Below are positions 12,379 through 22,739 of a stretch of 64,000 nucleotides of DNA, in pieces. Within the stretch, counting starts at the first letter, position 1. Each line of letters starts with the position of its first letter. Origin of the DNA: Culex pipiens pallens. Its lineage: Eukaryota; Arthropoda; Insecta; Diptera; Culicidae. The stretch covers positions 2,505,940 through 2,569,939 of the forward strand of contig NC_068937.1 in assembly GCF_016801865.2 (NCBI RefSeq), read 5' to 3'. The translations under genes and the position numbers were made by a program. The notes below the pieces were generated by a model. It was not told the origin of the DNA and searched no databases. It was given only the letters and a program-made list of their open reading frames with translations.

Positions 12379-13450
12379 TATTTAACTCTTAAATAAAATT
12401 AGCAGATCTTTTAGGATAGTATAAAAATGATTTGATTTAATAAATATATAAACACTTTAAGTAGGATTCAATAACATTTTCTTCCACAAATTTAATGTTT
12501 GTCAATTTGTTGTTTAAGTGTCATAATTTAATTAGCATATTGATAAAAAAATATTAGCGTAAGATCAAACCGTGATAAGAGTTCACATTTTTTTACGAGT
12601 GATGAAATTTTTGAAAATTATTAACGCATTAATTAATTAATTTATTAAATGAAATAAGTTAATGCTCAAGAATCAGAAATAAGTACCAACATCATTTAGG
12701 ATGAAACAAAACTTACTTTTTGAGAGCATTTAAAATTTTAAACGAGCCCCTTGCTGAAAAGCTATAAATAACGAAAATGATCAAACTGGAATTAGCGTAA
12801 TTTGACTAAAAGTTTGCGACTTTGCTTAGAATTGGTAAAATGTGTCACATTGCCAGAAATTTGTGTACTATTTGAATGATAGAAAAATTAGATTAAAAAT
12901 TTATTAAATATTTAGAAATTTAAAAAAAAAAAGCTAAATAAAAAAAATATCATTCATTGAACAAAGAAAATTAATGTATACACAGTAAAAATACGTTCAA
13001 TTTTGAGAGGTTGAATATTACCTATTTTTCGATGTAATTTTACCTCAATTCTTTGTAACTTTTTAAATGGCGTAATCTTGAATGTAAACAAGCAGTCTAT
13101 TCCCCTTGTTCTAGAGAAGTTTATGGAATTTATGTAAAATTAGTAAATTATAGCATAAAAGGATGTAAATTCACCCATTTTTTCTGTAACAAAATCTGAC
13201 AACATTCCCAGAAGTAAATAATACTACACCCAAAGGAAAAATATATCTCAAAATCTGCAACATTGGATTTGCTGCAGAAAATGACATATTTTATAACATT
13301 TTTTGCAGCAAGCCCGTAGATCATTTTTGCCCGCGTGTAAAAATTTCAGCGATCTGCAGTTCTCACCAACACATATAAAGCTGGCCCGTCCCCGAGCAAC
13401 ACTCCAAAGAGAAGCATATGTTGGTGCTCTTTCACTCACTTTTCATCAAG
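12379..13450. other. AT-rich non-coding DNA with MITE remnants
   Basis: A segment from about 12980 to 13240 (CACAGTAAAAATACGTTC... with TTACCTCAATT motifs and TTTTTTCTGTAAC) resembles the MITE at 41556-41775. No gene was recognised. Confidence 0.4.
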
Positions 13451-13451
13451 C

Positions 13452-13533
13452 GTCCATGGCGCGGTGGTAGCGTGTCGGATCAATAACCAAGAAGTTGGTG
13501 GTTCAATCCTCGTTCTGCTAAGTGTTTTTTTTT
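13452..13533 (+). repeat. tRNA-like sequence (probable SINE head or tRNA relic)
   Basis: The + strand has an A-box-like block (TGGCGCGGTGGTAGCG), a B-box-like block (GGTTCAATCCT) at the expected spacing, and a run of nine T at 13524-13532 that could end Pol III transcription. The arms do not fold into a confident cloverleaf, so it is not called a functional tRNA. It sits in a repeat-dense area with a second tRNA-like block 0.75 kb away. Confidence 0.5.
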
Positions 13534-13995
13534 GTGAAATACAACCAAAAAGTCGTCGGTAATGTCGATAATTGTCGGTAACGGGCAAAAATGTCATACT
13601 CCTATATCGCAAAAAATGCATGAGGACAGATTTCATGCAGATTCTGATATACTTTCATGCCGCCATGCATCACAATCATGCGACTGCCAGTTGGGTGTAC
13701 TATGATTTTGCTTACTATGTAAAAAGCAACGAAATTTTAAAAAAATATTGAGCGGAAATAATACATTTTATTAGTTATTTTACTTCGATAAGTTGGGTAT
13801 TTTCTTGCTGGAGATATTTTTATTAAAAAAATTGTAACATTGGAGATCCAACATAGATTTTAACCTCAAAATAAAGAATTGATGCATATTTTGAAGAATT
13901 CTAGACAATTAGCAAGAGAAATGTTCACTATTTTTAACCCCATCCCGACTAGAGCAAAACTTAAGATTTTTGAACGTGTTTTACTTACAAGTCTG

Positions 13996-14070
13996 GACTA
14001 TAGATTATCCGAAGGCCTAGGTCTAGGAAAAAATTCACTTCGGAAATCGAATCAAGATGGCGGTGATGAA
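13996..14070. mobile_element. Fragment of pogo-like MITE
   Basis: Contains GTCTGGACTATAGATTATCC, then TTCACTTCGG and AATCAAGATGGCGGTGATG, matching internal and terminal blocks of the family at 15614-15996. The right half is missing. Confidence 0.55.
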
Positions 14071-14221
14071 ATATTGAAAAAAAAAACATTTTGCAATCAA
14101 CTATCACAGCAAAAAATCTGATGGTAAAATCGCATGCAAAAACATGCACATCACCTTCGTCAAAATAAACACTTAATATTACACACTGCATGTACATTTT
14201 TTGCAAAAACATAAAAAAAGT

Positions 14222-14297
14222 TGCAACCGACGAGATTCAAACCCAGCACCAACAGTAAGGACTGGCGCCTTAGCCCACTCGGCCATCAGACCGATGA
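14222..14297 (-). repeat. tRNA-like sequence, tRNA-Leu/Ser-like A box
   Basis: Read on the minus strand it has GATGGCCGAGTGGGCTAAGG, very like the D arm of type-II tRNAs, followed by a B-box-like GGTTTGAATCTC. The anticodon arm is not well formed, so this is probably a SINE head or relic. Confidence 0.5.
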
Positions 14298-14656
14298 AAA
14301 GCTGTAAGGATAAACGCATATATGAGCTTGACATTTCGGTCAAGTAGGTTTCCCATACTGATGGGCTACATATTTCAGGGTGTAAAATCACATAAAATTG
14401 CATAAAATAATGCAATATTTATTTTACACTCAGGCCTTTTACACGCAGCTGGATTACTACTTTTTTAGCTGTGTATGTAAAAAGCAACGAAATTAAAAAA
14501 AAATGATAAAGCAGAAATAATGCATTTTATTAGTTCGATAAGTTGGGTATTTTCTTGCTGGAGATATTTTCATAAAATATGGTAATATTGGAGATCTAAC
14601 AGTGCTTTAAACCTCAAAATAAAAAATTGTTGCATATTTAGAAGAATTCTAGACAA

Positions 14657-14800
14657 TTAGCAGAAAATTAGGCCTTGGAAAAATTTCACTTCGGAATTCG
14701 AATCAAGATGGTAACCAAAATGGCGTTGATGAAATAGTGAAAAAATGCATTTTGTAATTTAATATGCAATCAATTATTCAAATTTGACTAAAATGGGGTT
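14657..14800. mobile_element. Fragment of pogo-like MITE interior
   Basis: Carries TTCACTTCGGAATTCGAATC, AAGATGGTAACCAAAATGGC and CAATCAATTATTCAAATTTG, blocks shared with copies at 9830, 12200 and 15830. The terminal repeats are missing. Confidence 0.55.
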
Positions 14801-15610
14801 AATTTCCAGATCCTTAGTTTCAATGAGAAAAGAAAAGAATAATTGGTTATATAACATTCCCCAAAATGACCCATTCTCCAGACAAGTTTATTATTTTTTT
14901 CCATAACCTTCTGAGGGTGAAATACTGCTTTAATATTATTTTTAAAAAATATCAAAATATCGAAGAGTTCGTTTATAAAACATATTTGTTGCCAAAGTTC
15001 CATTTTAATCTTGTGTTTTTGATATTTAATTTGCAATATCCATGATTTATTATTTTTAAAGTTAATGTTTCCAATTTTATATTACCTCTGACTTTATGTG
15101 GAATATTTAAAGAACCAAGTTCTTTGCACATATTTGTTATAGTCTAAATTTGAAAACATTTTGAATTTTATTTACCATTTTTTTAATTCAATATTTTTTT
15201 TATATTTTCAGCAAAAAAGTAATTCAATTATTTTTTTATTTATTAGATATGAGAAATCTTGAATAAACATATGAAAGTCAAGTTTTCCGATAAATAAAAT
15301 CAACCTTTATAAACATTTTTTAACCTTAACTCGTAAAATGTTCAAAAGCAAGGATGAACAAAGTTTTTGAATGGAAGGCCAAAGGTGAAAATTTGTTTAT
15401 TCAAAATAATTAAGTTACAATTTTTAAACAGAAAAAAAATGGATCGGTCAATTGCATTTTTTAATGTTATTTCTGGTTTTTCTATGTATTTTTAGGACTT
15501 TTTTTAATTAAAAAAGTAACGAATAGAAATTTACATTTTCCAAGCAGTTTTGTATATGAAAGCAATTGACTCAAAATACAAATAAACCAAACCAAGATGA
15601 ATGAATTGCA
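14801..15610. other. AT-rich non-coding DNA, nothing recognised
   Basis: No open frame with recognisable content, no terminal repeats and no RNA gene signal. Confidence 0.45.
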
Positions 15611-15613
15611 ATA

Positions 15614-15996
15614 CAGTTCAGACTCGATTATCCGAAGTTTCGATTATACGAAGGTTTGCATGGGACTTCGGATAATCGAATCATGACCAAATTTATTTTT
15701 TCATATTTTTTTATTTTCTTACTTTTAACATAAAATTTGAGTTCTGCGACCGCATTTTAGTAAAATTTCAATATTTGATTGTCTTTTAAATTGAAAAATG
15801 CATTTTTTCAATATTTCAACACCGCCATTTTGGCCGCCATCTTGGTTTTAATAATTCTGAATCATTTTAGAGTAGTTTTTAAGTCATACTTAAGCTCGAC
15901 AATCACAAATTGGACAACGAAAAAAATATTTCTTTCGTGATTCGATTATCCGAAGTGAAATGTTTCCGAGGCCTTCGGATAATCGAGTCTGGACTG
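15614..15996. mobile_element. Pogo-like MITE, complete copy with TA target sites
   Basis: Starts CAGTTCAGACTCGATTATCC and ends GATAATCGAGTCTGGACTG, flanked by TA at 15612-15613 and 15997-15998. The interior holds CACCGCCATTTTGGCCGCCA followed by TCTTGG. It is 383 bp long with no coding capacity. Movement would have to be supplied by an autonomous pogo-type transposase elsewhere in the genome. Confidence 0.85.
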
Positions 15997-15998
15997 TA

Positions 15999-16930
15999 AT
16001 GAAATAAACATTAAATTTGTTGTTAAGTGCTTAAAACGAATTGAGTTGAATTGAATTGAAAATTGAACAAAATTACAAAATTTTGTATTTACAATTTAGT
16101 ATTACAAAATTTTTCAATAGATAGAAAATAATTTTCAAACGAGCATACTTAGTAATTTTTTGGGCAACTAGTAATTTTTCACAAAAAAATTGACGAGTGA
16201 TATGTTTATTCCGTTTTTTCCTATTTAAAAGGAAATAGTGAATTATTTTTACCCACCAAACTGAAGCTAATGACAGCAAGTATCATTTCCAAGTGGCAGT
16301 TTTCTGCAAATTGACGATGGAATGCACAATTTCGTCAAATTAAGTTTGGTAGGCTCAATATAGGTACTAGGCTCAAAAAAGGGACAAATACCCTACTTGG
16401 GATTCCAGACTTTTTGACAAACGTGATTCCACAAATTCCATCCTCATTCCCGTTTTTTGATAAGGCCGATACAAATATTTTTCAAAGTTTTCGTCCCTCG
16501 GCTGTGTCGCAAAGCGGGCGAAACATAAAAATGTAAATAACAAGCCATAGTCTCAAAATTTTAATGAAAGAAGTGTTTTAAAATGCATTTTACACTAGTT
16601 CAGTTGTTTTGCAATGATCAGATTAAAAAAGATTAGACGAACACAAAAATTTTACCGAAAAAATCTTGTTGCGGTACTCAACATCTAAAATTTTCAAAAA
16701 ATCAAAAGATGGCAAAAACTTTAAATAAAATTTGCAGGCTTCGGATAATCAAGTGTGGACTGTACTCAAATCTGAAGTGATAAAAACTATATTTTTTCGA
16801 GTTATAAAGAGATTTCCTTATTTGGTCAAATATTTAGAATTTTCATTCATACAAAAGAAGGGTTTCTTGAATGCATATTTAAATTTCTCTTCAAATTTTT
16901 AAAGTCATCTTATGCAAGTGCCCTAAATTT
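15999..16930. other. AT-rich non-coding DNA with repeat fragments
   Basis: It contains a block of the dispersed 'AATATTTTTCAAAGTTTT' family near 16470-16740 and a terminal scrap of the pogo-like MITE at about 16738-16761 (GGCTTCGGATAATCAAGTGT). No gene was recognised. Confidence 0.4.
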
Positions 16931-17787
16931 GACGAACACATCACAGGCGGGCATCAAAGCCCTCGATCCCACTATCACAAGAGCATAGCAGGCCACTTGA
17001 AATTCCATCTCTTTGAACGTGTGCTCTTCCGTTCGTCTAGATCTCCATCAAAGACAACAACGTTTCCAGCCATCAAGGCCTACTTCTCTATCCCCCCGCA
17101 CAGAGACTCTGAAGTTCTGAACACTCTGCTTTCCATCAAGCAAGCGAGACTCTTTTTTCCAACAGAAGACGAAGAAGGCGAAGAAGTCGGAAAGAATTTC
17201 CACCGTCATCCATCGAGTGCCAATAAGAAAAATGAGATACTAAAAATAATACACAACCACAATAAATCTATGCTTTCACAGACTGTGCTCAGAACTACAC
17301 AAGCGAGAGAGAGAGAGAGAGCGGCGGGCGCACTTGCTGCTCCCACTCTCAAACCCTAACCCCGCTGTCACAGATGTTGCGCCCTCCTTTTATTTCATAA
17401 TTTTATTTAAAGGCCACCAGACGACGTTGATGACGAGCGGAGCTCGCCTGCTACGATTCTAAAATAACACACCAACACACAATTTGATTAGAAAATTGTT
17501 TGTGTTTTGAGGGGGGTGGGGTGAAAAGGGATGATAGAGGGGTAGGTCGGTTTAATTGCATACATCCAGGTGCAATCCGAGAGAGAGAGAGAGAAAGGAG
17601 AGAAGGTGTGTGTGTGTGTGACAGACAACCTGTCAGAATCCGGGGGGAGGTTGCGCTTTTGTTTGTGCACGCGCGTCACGTGTGTGTGTGTGTTTTGTGT
17701 GCTCTATTTCGGGGACGTCGACTAGCAGCAGCAGAAAAAAAAACGAGGTGGAAAATCGGAAAACTGGATTATCCGCCGATTCCATTT
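16930..17787. promoter_or_regulatory. GC-richer island with GA and GT runs; possible leader or promoter
   Basis: Non-repetitive sequence with (GA)n at about 17304-17321 and 17580-17597 and (TG)n at 17607-17619 and 17680-17693. Open frames on either strand are low complexity with no domain. The block is cut by the insertion at 17788-18953; sequence on the far side (18958-20060) has similar character, so the two may once have been continuous. Confidence 0.3.
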
Positions 17788-18953
17788 CTCGGGTTAGTTT
17801 TCAAAAGGTCGTAAGCGCCAGTTGTTCAAAATTGAGTTTTTGGCACGGTTGCACTCTTCTAACGCACTACTAATGATCTACTCGAGCAGAATTTCCAAAA
17901 AAATAAATTTAAACAAAAATATCGCCCGCATATAAAAGGTCGAATGTGCTTTTCATACGGGTAAGTCACATACGTCCTTGGTGATGCAAGGTCGTAAGTA
18001 CTGATAATTTCGAAAATGTACTTACGCTCATAGAAAAAGGACGTAAGGTCAGTTTTAATTGCTTTATGATTATGCGCACATGAGTTTTAACGAAAAATGA
18101 TGAAAATTTGGCATCCCGTTAAAAACATTGCGCTGATTATATGACTTAAAGGATGCGCGAAGAATATTTTCCAATTTACCAGTCAGCAAAACCCAGTTTC
18201 AGTCATTTATTCCGGAAGAGACGGCTAGCTTCCCCCAAAATCATCATTTTGTGTGGCAGCCTAAACCAACACAAAATCAAGTTGCTTAATCTGTTCAGGA
18301 ACAAGCGATAATGACCGCAACCATCTTATCACGCATAAACGTCCTCTCAAAACTCCAGGAACCCCGAGTTCTTCAAGGTCCTATAGACCACTGAAGAAAA
18401 GATAAACAAATCAGTGGTAATTCGTCATTTTGTTCGTGCTCTCAGCAAGCGTATGAGCCAACGCGAGAGAGGGAGAATAAATTCTGTCAGTTGGACCTTT
18501 CTCCCCTGCGATGTTTTCTCCCAATCTCCTCCAAAAACACAAAACATCGACTGCCCTCTTTGCGGGGGGTGTTGAAACGATGTTCAAAATAATAGTGTTT
18601 GATTTAAATGTGGTTTAGTCATAAAATAAATAAATTTTGCCAATGGTCGTATTGTCATTCATACTCAAAAAAAGTCCTAAGTACAAGGACGTATGAAACA
18701 ATTTGCTCATGTAAAAGGTCGAATCAACCTGGTGTGGTAAAACAAGGCTAAAACACACATTAATTGTTAAAAAATTTAATTCACTTGATATGGCAACCAT
18801 AGCTTATAGTCAAAGCAATGATTTTGACTAAAAATATGCCCTTGAAACCCACTTACATGTAAATAAGAATTAAAATAATGGTCGAAAACTTGTTCATCGG
18901 GTTTCCCCACTTGAGGGGTTTGGCTTTTACGACGTTTTGAAAACTAACCCGAG
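17788..18953. mobile_element. Inverted-repeat DNA element, 1,166 bp, ATTT target duplication
   Basis: It begins CTCGGGTTAGTTTTCAAAA and ends with the complement TTTTGAAAACTAACCCGAG. ATTT lies directly outside both ends (17784-17787 and 18954-18957). The interior carries repeated AAAAGGTCGAAT and opposing ACATACGTCCTTG/CAAGGACGTATG blocks. No transposase frame was seen, so it is non-autonomous. The superfamily is not recognised. Confidence 0.7.
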
Positions 18954-18957
18954 ATTT

Positions 18958-20060
18958 GCAATGAGCAAAACATGTCTGTTTGTGTATGTGTGTGTGTTTT
19001 CGCTGTCAGTTGAGGAACGAGAGAGGAGCGCGCGCGAGCGCGGCATGCTTTGATATGCACGATTTTTCCTCTTGTTTGTTCGCATAATAACAAAAATTGA
19101 TTATCAGCAGGCTGTGAGGATTTTCCTCTGCGCTCTAAATGGAAACTGCAAACGAACACACACACACACACACACACTCGGATGAGCAGCAGGCGACGAC
19201 CCGCACCGAAAAGCCAATGTGCTCGCTCTCTTTCTCTTGCGCTCTTTCTCCCACGGTCGTGCCAAGAATCCTGTCACTTTTCACCCAGTGCCTGCTTGTC
19301 CTTTTCCTTTCACCACCACAAGCTCACGCGAGTTATGTATGCATCCAAAACTTTTATTTTTTCCTCTTTTCCTTTCTGGTTTAGAAAATTCCTTTTGCAA
19401 ACAATTTTCTTCACTTTTTTCCTCTCCCCGGGGCAGGTTTCAAATTTCACGGGTTTTCCACGGGAAAAGGTCAACCTCCTTGCCGTGCCTCGTCCATCCG
19501 GAAAATTCGATTTTCTTTCGAAAGGCAGAAAAAAAGTTGAAAAAGAAAAGTTTTCTCCTCCAGAAAGGACAAACGAACGCACGCACGCACGCACAGCAGG
19601 TGCCCTCTGCCAGTCGTGACCGATTCGCGACGGATCCAAGCAGGCGATCACGAAACCCCAAACTGCACGGCCCACTAGATCGGAACTCACTATACCGCGA
19701 TGACCCACCGAGTCAAAAACCTTATTTTTCCTCCTCCTCAGAAAAAAAAGTGGTCCGGCCGCGATTCCGCGATACGCGCGAGGAACGAACCCCGTGTCTT
19801 TTCACGCGCAGAATAGAACCAACAGTGAGGCAGGCAGTGACGATTTTCCTCCCGATTTTCCTCACCGTTTTCGCGCTTGTGTGAGTGCGCGCAGTGAGGG
19901 TGGCCTGAAAAGCAACCCTCGCTCTCACGATTAGGGTTGCCAGCGTTTGCCATAAAAAAGGTCGAAGCTTCCAACTTTGAAACAGAGATGGCACGCGAGT
20001 TTGACAGTTCTCGCGCGATGTAAACAAAAACAAACCGGCGACTGTGAGATTGATTAGGAC
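18958..20060. promoter_or_regulatory. Promoter-like region upstream of the TMEM126 gene
   Basis: A GC-richer, non-repetitive block with CA runs (19157-19176) and (CGCA)n near 19577-19593 leads up to the ATG at 20066. Parts read on the minus strand resemble an insect 5' leader, so a divergent transcript is possible. No core promoter element can be assigned with confidence. Confidence 0.35.
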
Positions 20061-20065
20061 CGACC

Positions 20066-20833
20066 ATGGCGCTGTTACATAAAAAGAAGACCGACGTTCC
20101 GGAGGACGCTGTCAAGCTGACCGAGACGCAGGCCCTCGTCTACTTTGGCAAGATCATCGAAGGTTGGGAGAACCGGTCGGACGTGTTTGTATCCAGATTT
20201 TCATTGACATTTCGCCACCTCTAACTCAACCACCTTTTCCCACCTCGCAGATGGCCCCTAATCTACACCCCGGGCATCCTGGGTTCGGCCACGGTCGTCT
20301 CCAGCATCTACATCAACTCGCACTACCGGGCCCGCCTTAAGCTCGGCACGTTCGGCCGCCTGTCCAGCTACCTCCCCGCCGTCGTTCTCCCGGCCATCAT
20401 GACCACCTTCTTCCACAAGGCGTTCATCGTCCCGGACGTGATCCTCAACCCAACCGGCTGCCCGGTTTGCGTCCAAACCCGGGCCGGCCTCATCCAGGCA
20501 GGCTTCAGCACGGCCTACCCGATGCTGCTGGCGCCAATGTCCGCCTTTATGGTGAGTAGGCCATGACATTCAAATCCCCCTCGATTTCAAAATTTCATTT
20601 GATCGTAGTTTGCCACGCGCCACTTCACCTACCGGCTGCCGTCGATTACCAGCGAGCCGCGCGAGGTGTTCCGGCTGTACCGCAGGATGACGGGGCCGAT
20701 CACGCTGGCGGCGACGGCCTTTTTGGCGTTCAACCTGCTGCTGTCGATGTTCCTGACCGGGAAGGAGGTCGAGGCGGTGTACCGGATCAATTTGGCGCTG
20801 GAGCCGGTGGGGGAGGAACGCGGGGATGCGTGA
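20066..20833 (+). CDS. TMEM126 family protein (three exons, 214 aa)
   Basis: Exons 20066-20184, 20251-20551 and 20609-20833 join in frame and end at TGA 20831. Introns are short (66 and 57 bp). The second has a strong donor (GTGAGT) and a TAG acceptor; the first has a weaker donor (GTTTGT) and a CAG acceptor. The ATG is the first in the frame and follows a good context (CGACC). The protein has a short N-terminal part (MALLHKKKTDVPEDAVKL), several hydrophobic segments (around IYTPGILGSATVVSS, YLPAVVLPAIMTTFF, ITLAATAFLAFNLLLSMFL), and the CPVCVQTRAG and YPMLLAPMSAF blocks that recall the Cys pair and YP motif of TMEM126A/B. Those proteins are mitochondrial inner-membrane factors linked to complex I assembly. 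Family assignment is from remembered similarity. Confidence 0.75.
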
Positions 20834-21175
20834 GGAGTTCCTGGTTTGAGTTGTAGATAAATTGTGAATAATATAATTTAAAATGGAGTATAAGTTTTGT
20901 TTTTCTAAGAATACTTTTGTTTTTCGTTCACCCTGTTGAGTTTTTCCTACAGTTTTATCAACCTTATCTACAAACAAAATTTTATTTTGTATCTATTTTC
21001 ATAATTTTATCCCATTTTGTTCTATTTTTGCATGTGCTCTTTTTTTTATCTTGAATTTTCAAAAACTTTTTTTTTGTGAAATTTAAAAATTGATTGCTGT
21101 ATGGGTGACACCTAAAAACTTTAATTTAATTTTTACTTCGTTCCTAATATACAGCTCATTAGGAACGAAAAAACA
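20834..21175. other. 3' flank of the TMEM126 gene
   Basis: AT-rich sequence follows the stop codon. No canonical AATAAA lies close to the stop; AATAATATAATT at about 20869 is the nearest AT-rich candidate. Nothing else was recognised. Confidence 0.3.
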
Positions 21176-21500
21176 GTTCCCGGGCAGACGGTAATAACAA
21201 AATTCATGCCATTTCAATAACAAATACTGTTAAAATAACAGAAAGTGTTATGGAATCTTCTGGAAAAATCAATTTTTACATAACGGTTTATGTTATCATA
21301 ACAAAATTTGTTATTGGTCTGATATTGGTTGAAAGCCAACACAACTTTGGAATAACATTTTTTGTTATTGAAGAATATCTCCAACTGTTATTGCGACGAT
21401 CGAAAAATAATAACAAAAATTTGTTCGAAGAATAATAAAAATGTTATTAGTCTGTTATTACAATAACAAAATCCAATAACACAAAATTCATAACGACGAA
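21176..21500. repeat. TAACA-rich repeat (probable MITE)
   Basis: Begins about CCCGGGCAGACGGTAATAAC and is packed with AATAACA/TGTTATT words in both orientations (about 21188-21490), giving strong self-complementarity. Likely a short DNA element. Clear ends could not be fixed. Confidence 0.45.
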
Positions 21501-22026
21501 TAACAAATCTCAAAATTACTCCAAGACTAACAAATCTCTAAAATTTCTGAACCCCAATAATCAAAATATTCATTTTAAAATTCCAAAATTACAAAAGTCC
21601 AAAAATCACTGATTCAAATTTTCGAAAATTCTAATTTAAAAATTTCTCAACTTTCAAATTCCTACATTTTCTGAAATTTTAAATTTCAGAGCTTATCCTA
21701 TTCTAAACTTCCGAACTCCACACACTAAAAAATTTGGAATTTTACATTTGACGTGATCGTATATTAAACCTAATACCAAAACATGTAATCGTATATTTGA
21801 TGTAAAATTATGTTTATTTTGACGTGAACTGATAAAATTCTCGTTGGAATATTATAACCTCTTGCGAAACCTAAAATTACATTACTTATAACCCAACTTC
21901 ACGTATTATTTGATGCACATAACTGGAGCATCAAATTTGATGTAATTTTACATCAAACGAAACCTAATTTCACGAGCTTTAGTCGTTACACTTTTGTCTG
22001 AGTGGCGAAACGTCAAAACGTTCGCC

Positions 22027-22417
22027 ATGTTTAACGCCGCAAAAAATTTTGTTGCATCAGCGTTTTTCGTCAAGATTATCTTATTTTTTTTCTTTACTGG
22101 CCTGGACCAGCTTTCGGCACTCAAATCTACGAGAAAGGTAAGTTTAAGCATTCTTGAGGTGGCCAAATAGAACACTAATAGTTTTGACGTTTTCCGTTCG
22201 TTGCGGTTTGTCACAGGTTGCCGAAATCATCGAGCTCAAAGAAAAAATCGGCAATGTTCCAGTTCCAGTTCTGTCCACTGAAGAGGATTTTCCCGGAGTG
22301 GACCAAAACCGTAATGCCCAAGAAGTGAGTTCCTTCAAGCATGGCAACATCTCCAGTTGTCTGGCCAACACACTCCAAACGGCATGCCGGAAAATTTGTA
22401 ATGGAACAAAGCCATAG
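22027..22417 (+). CDS. Putative small secreted peptide (two exons, 103 aa)
   Basis: Exon 1 (22027-22137) encodes MFNAAKNFVASAFFVK followed by a hydrophobic ILFFFFTG stretch, a likely signal peptide or anchor. It ends at a good donor (AAG/GTAAGT). Exon 2 (22217-22417) follows a TCACAG acceptor in the same phase and ends at TAG. The mature part has an acidic, proline-containing middle (VPVPVLSTEEDFPGV), three cysteines near the C-terminus (SSCLANTLQTACRKICNG) and two N-glycosylation sequons (NIS, NGT). AATAAA lies 87 bases after the stop. The context before the ATG (TTCGCC) is reasonable. No family was recognised. The gene is AT-richer than TMEM126 and sits between inverted repeats. Confidence 0.55.
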
Positions 22418-22503
22418 ATGAAATTTCAGTGAAAATGCGAGGTAGAAAAATAAGAAAATTAGTGGCTTTGAGTGTGTGTGTGTCATGAATTGAAATGTGT
22501 TGT

Positions 22504-22509
22504 AATAAA
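22504..22509 (+). promoter_or_regulatory. AATAAA polyadenylation signal
   Basis: Canonical hexamer 87 bases beyond the stop codon of the small two-exon gene; it supports transcription ending nearby. Confidence 0.5.
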
Positions 22510-22739
22510 ACCATAAACATCCGATAAACAAACGTTTCTTTTTATCCAATAAGATTCCTATTAGAATCATTCTCCACCAAACAATATGTTAATGTAATTT
22601 TACACGAACTTGGATGATTGTTGGTCGTGTAATTTTACGTCTTATTTAACACAAATTTAGGTCTGATTAGATGCTCCAGTTATGTGCATCTTATTTGACC
22701 GAAAATTACACGTTTTTTTCTTAGTGTGCAAAATTTGAA

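Larger units (their letters stand above)
21721..22738. mobile_element. Inverted-repeat-bounded interval containing a small gene
   Basis: The left edge reads CACACTAAAAAA and the right edge TTTTTTCTTAGTGTG, an imperfect terminal inverted repeat. A 21-bp block starting GATGCACATAACTGG (21912-21932) recurs exactly, in reverse complement, at 22670-22690. Both flanks are rich in TTTTACA/TGTAAAA words. Between them (22027-22417) lies a spliced small gene, which suggests either a DNA element that captured a gene or two MITE fragments that happen to flank one. No convincing target duplication beyond CA. Confidence 0.5.

Noticed and set aside
16921..17017. Minus-strand 32-codon frame (MEFQVACYALVIVGSRALM...).
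   Set aside because: Short, no family resemblance, no splice context that extends it.
19182..19884. Open frames of 145 and 221 codons upstream of TMEM126.
   Set aside because: Composition is Ser/Phe/Arg-rich from CT-rich and CA-rich sequence, with no domain; several overlapping frames on both strands are equally open.
20258..20977. Long minus-strand and alternative-frame ORFs over the TMEM126 exons.
   Set aside because: Shadow frames of a GC-rich coding region; the + strand frame has matching splice sites and family motifs.
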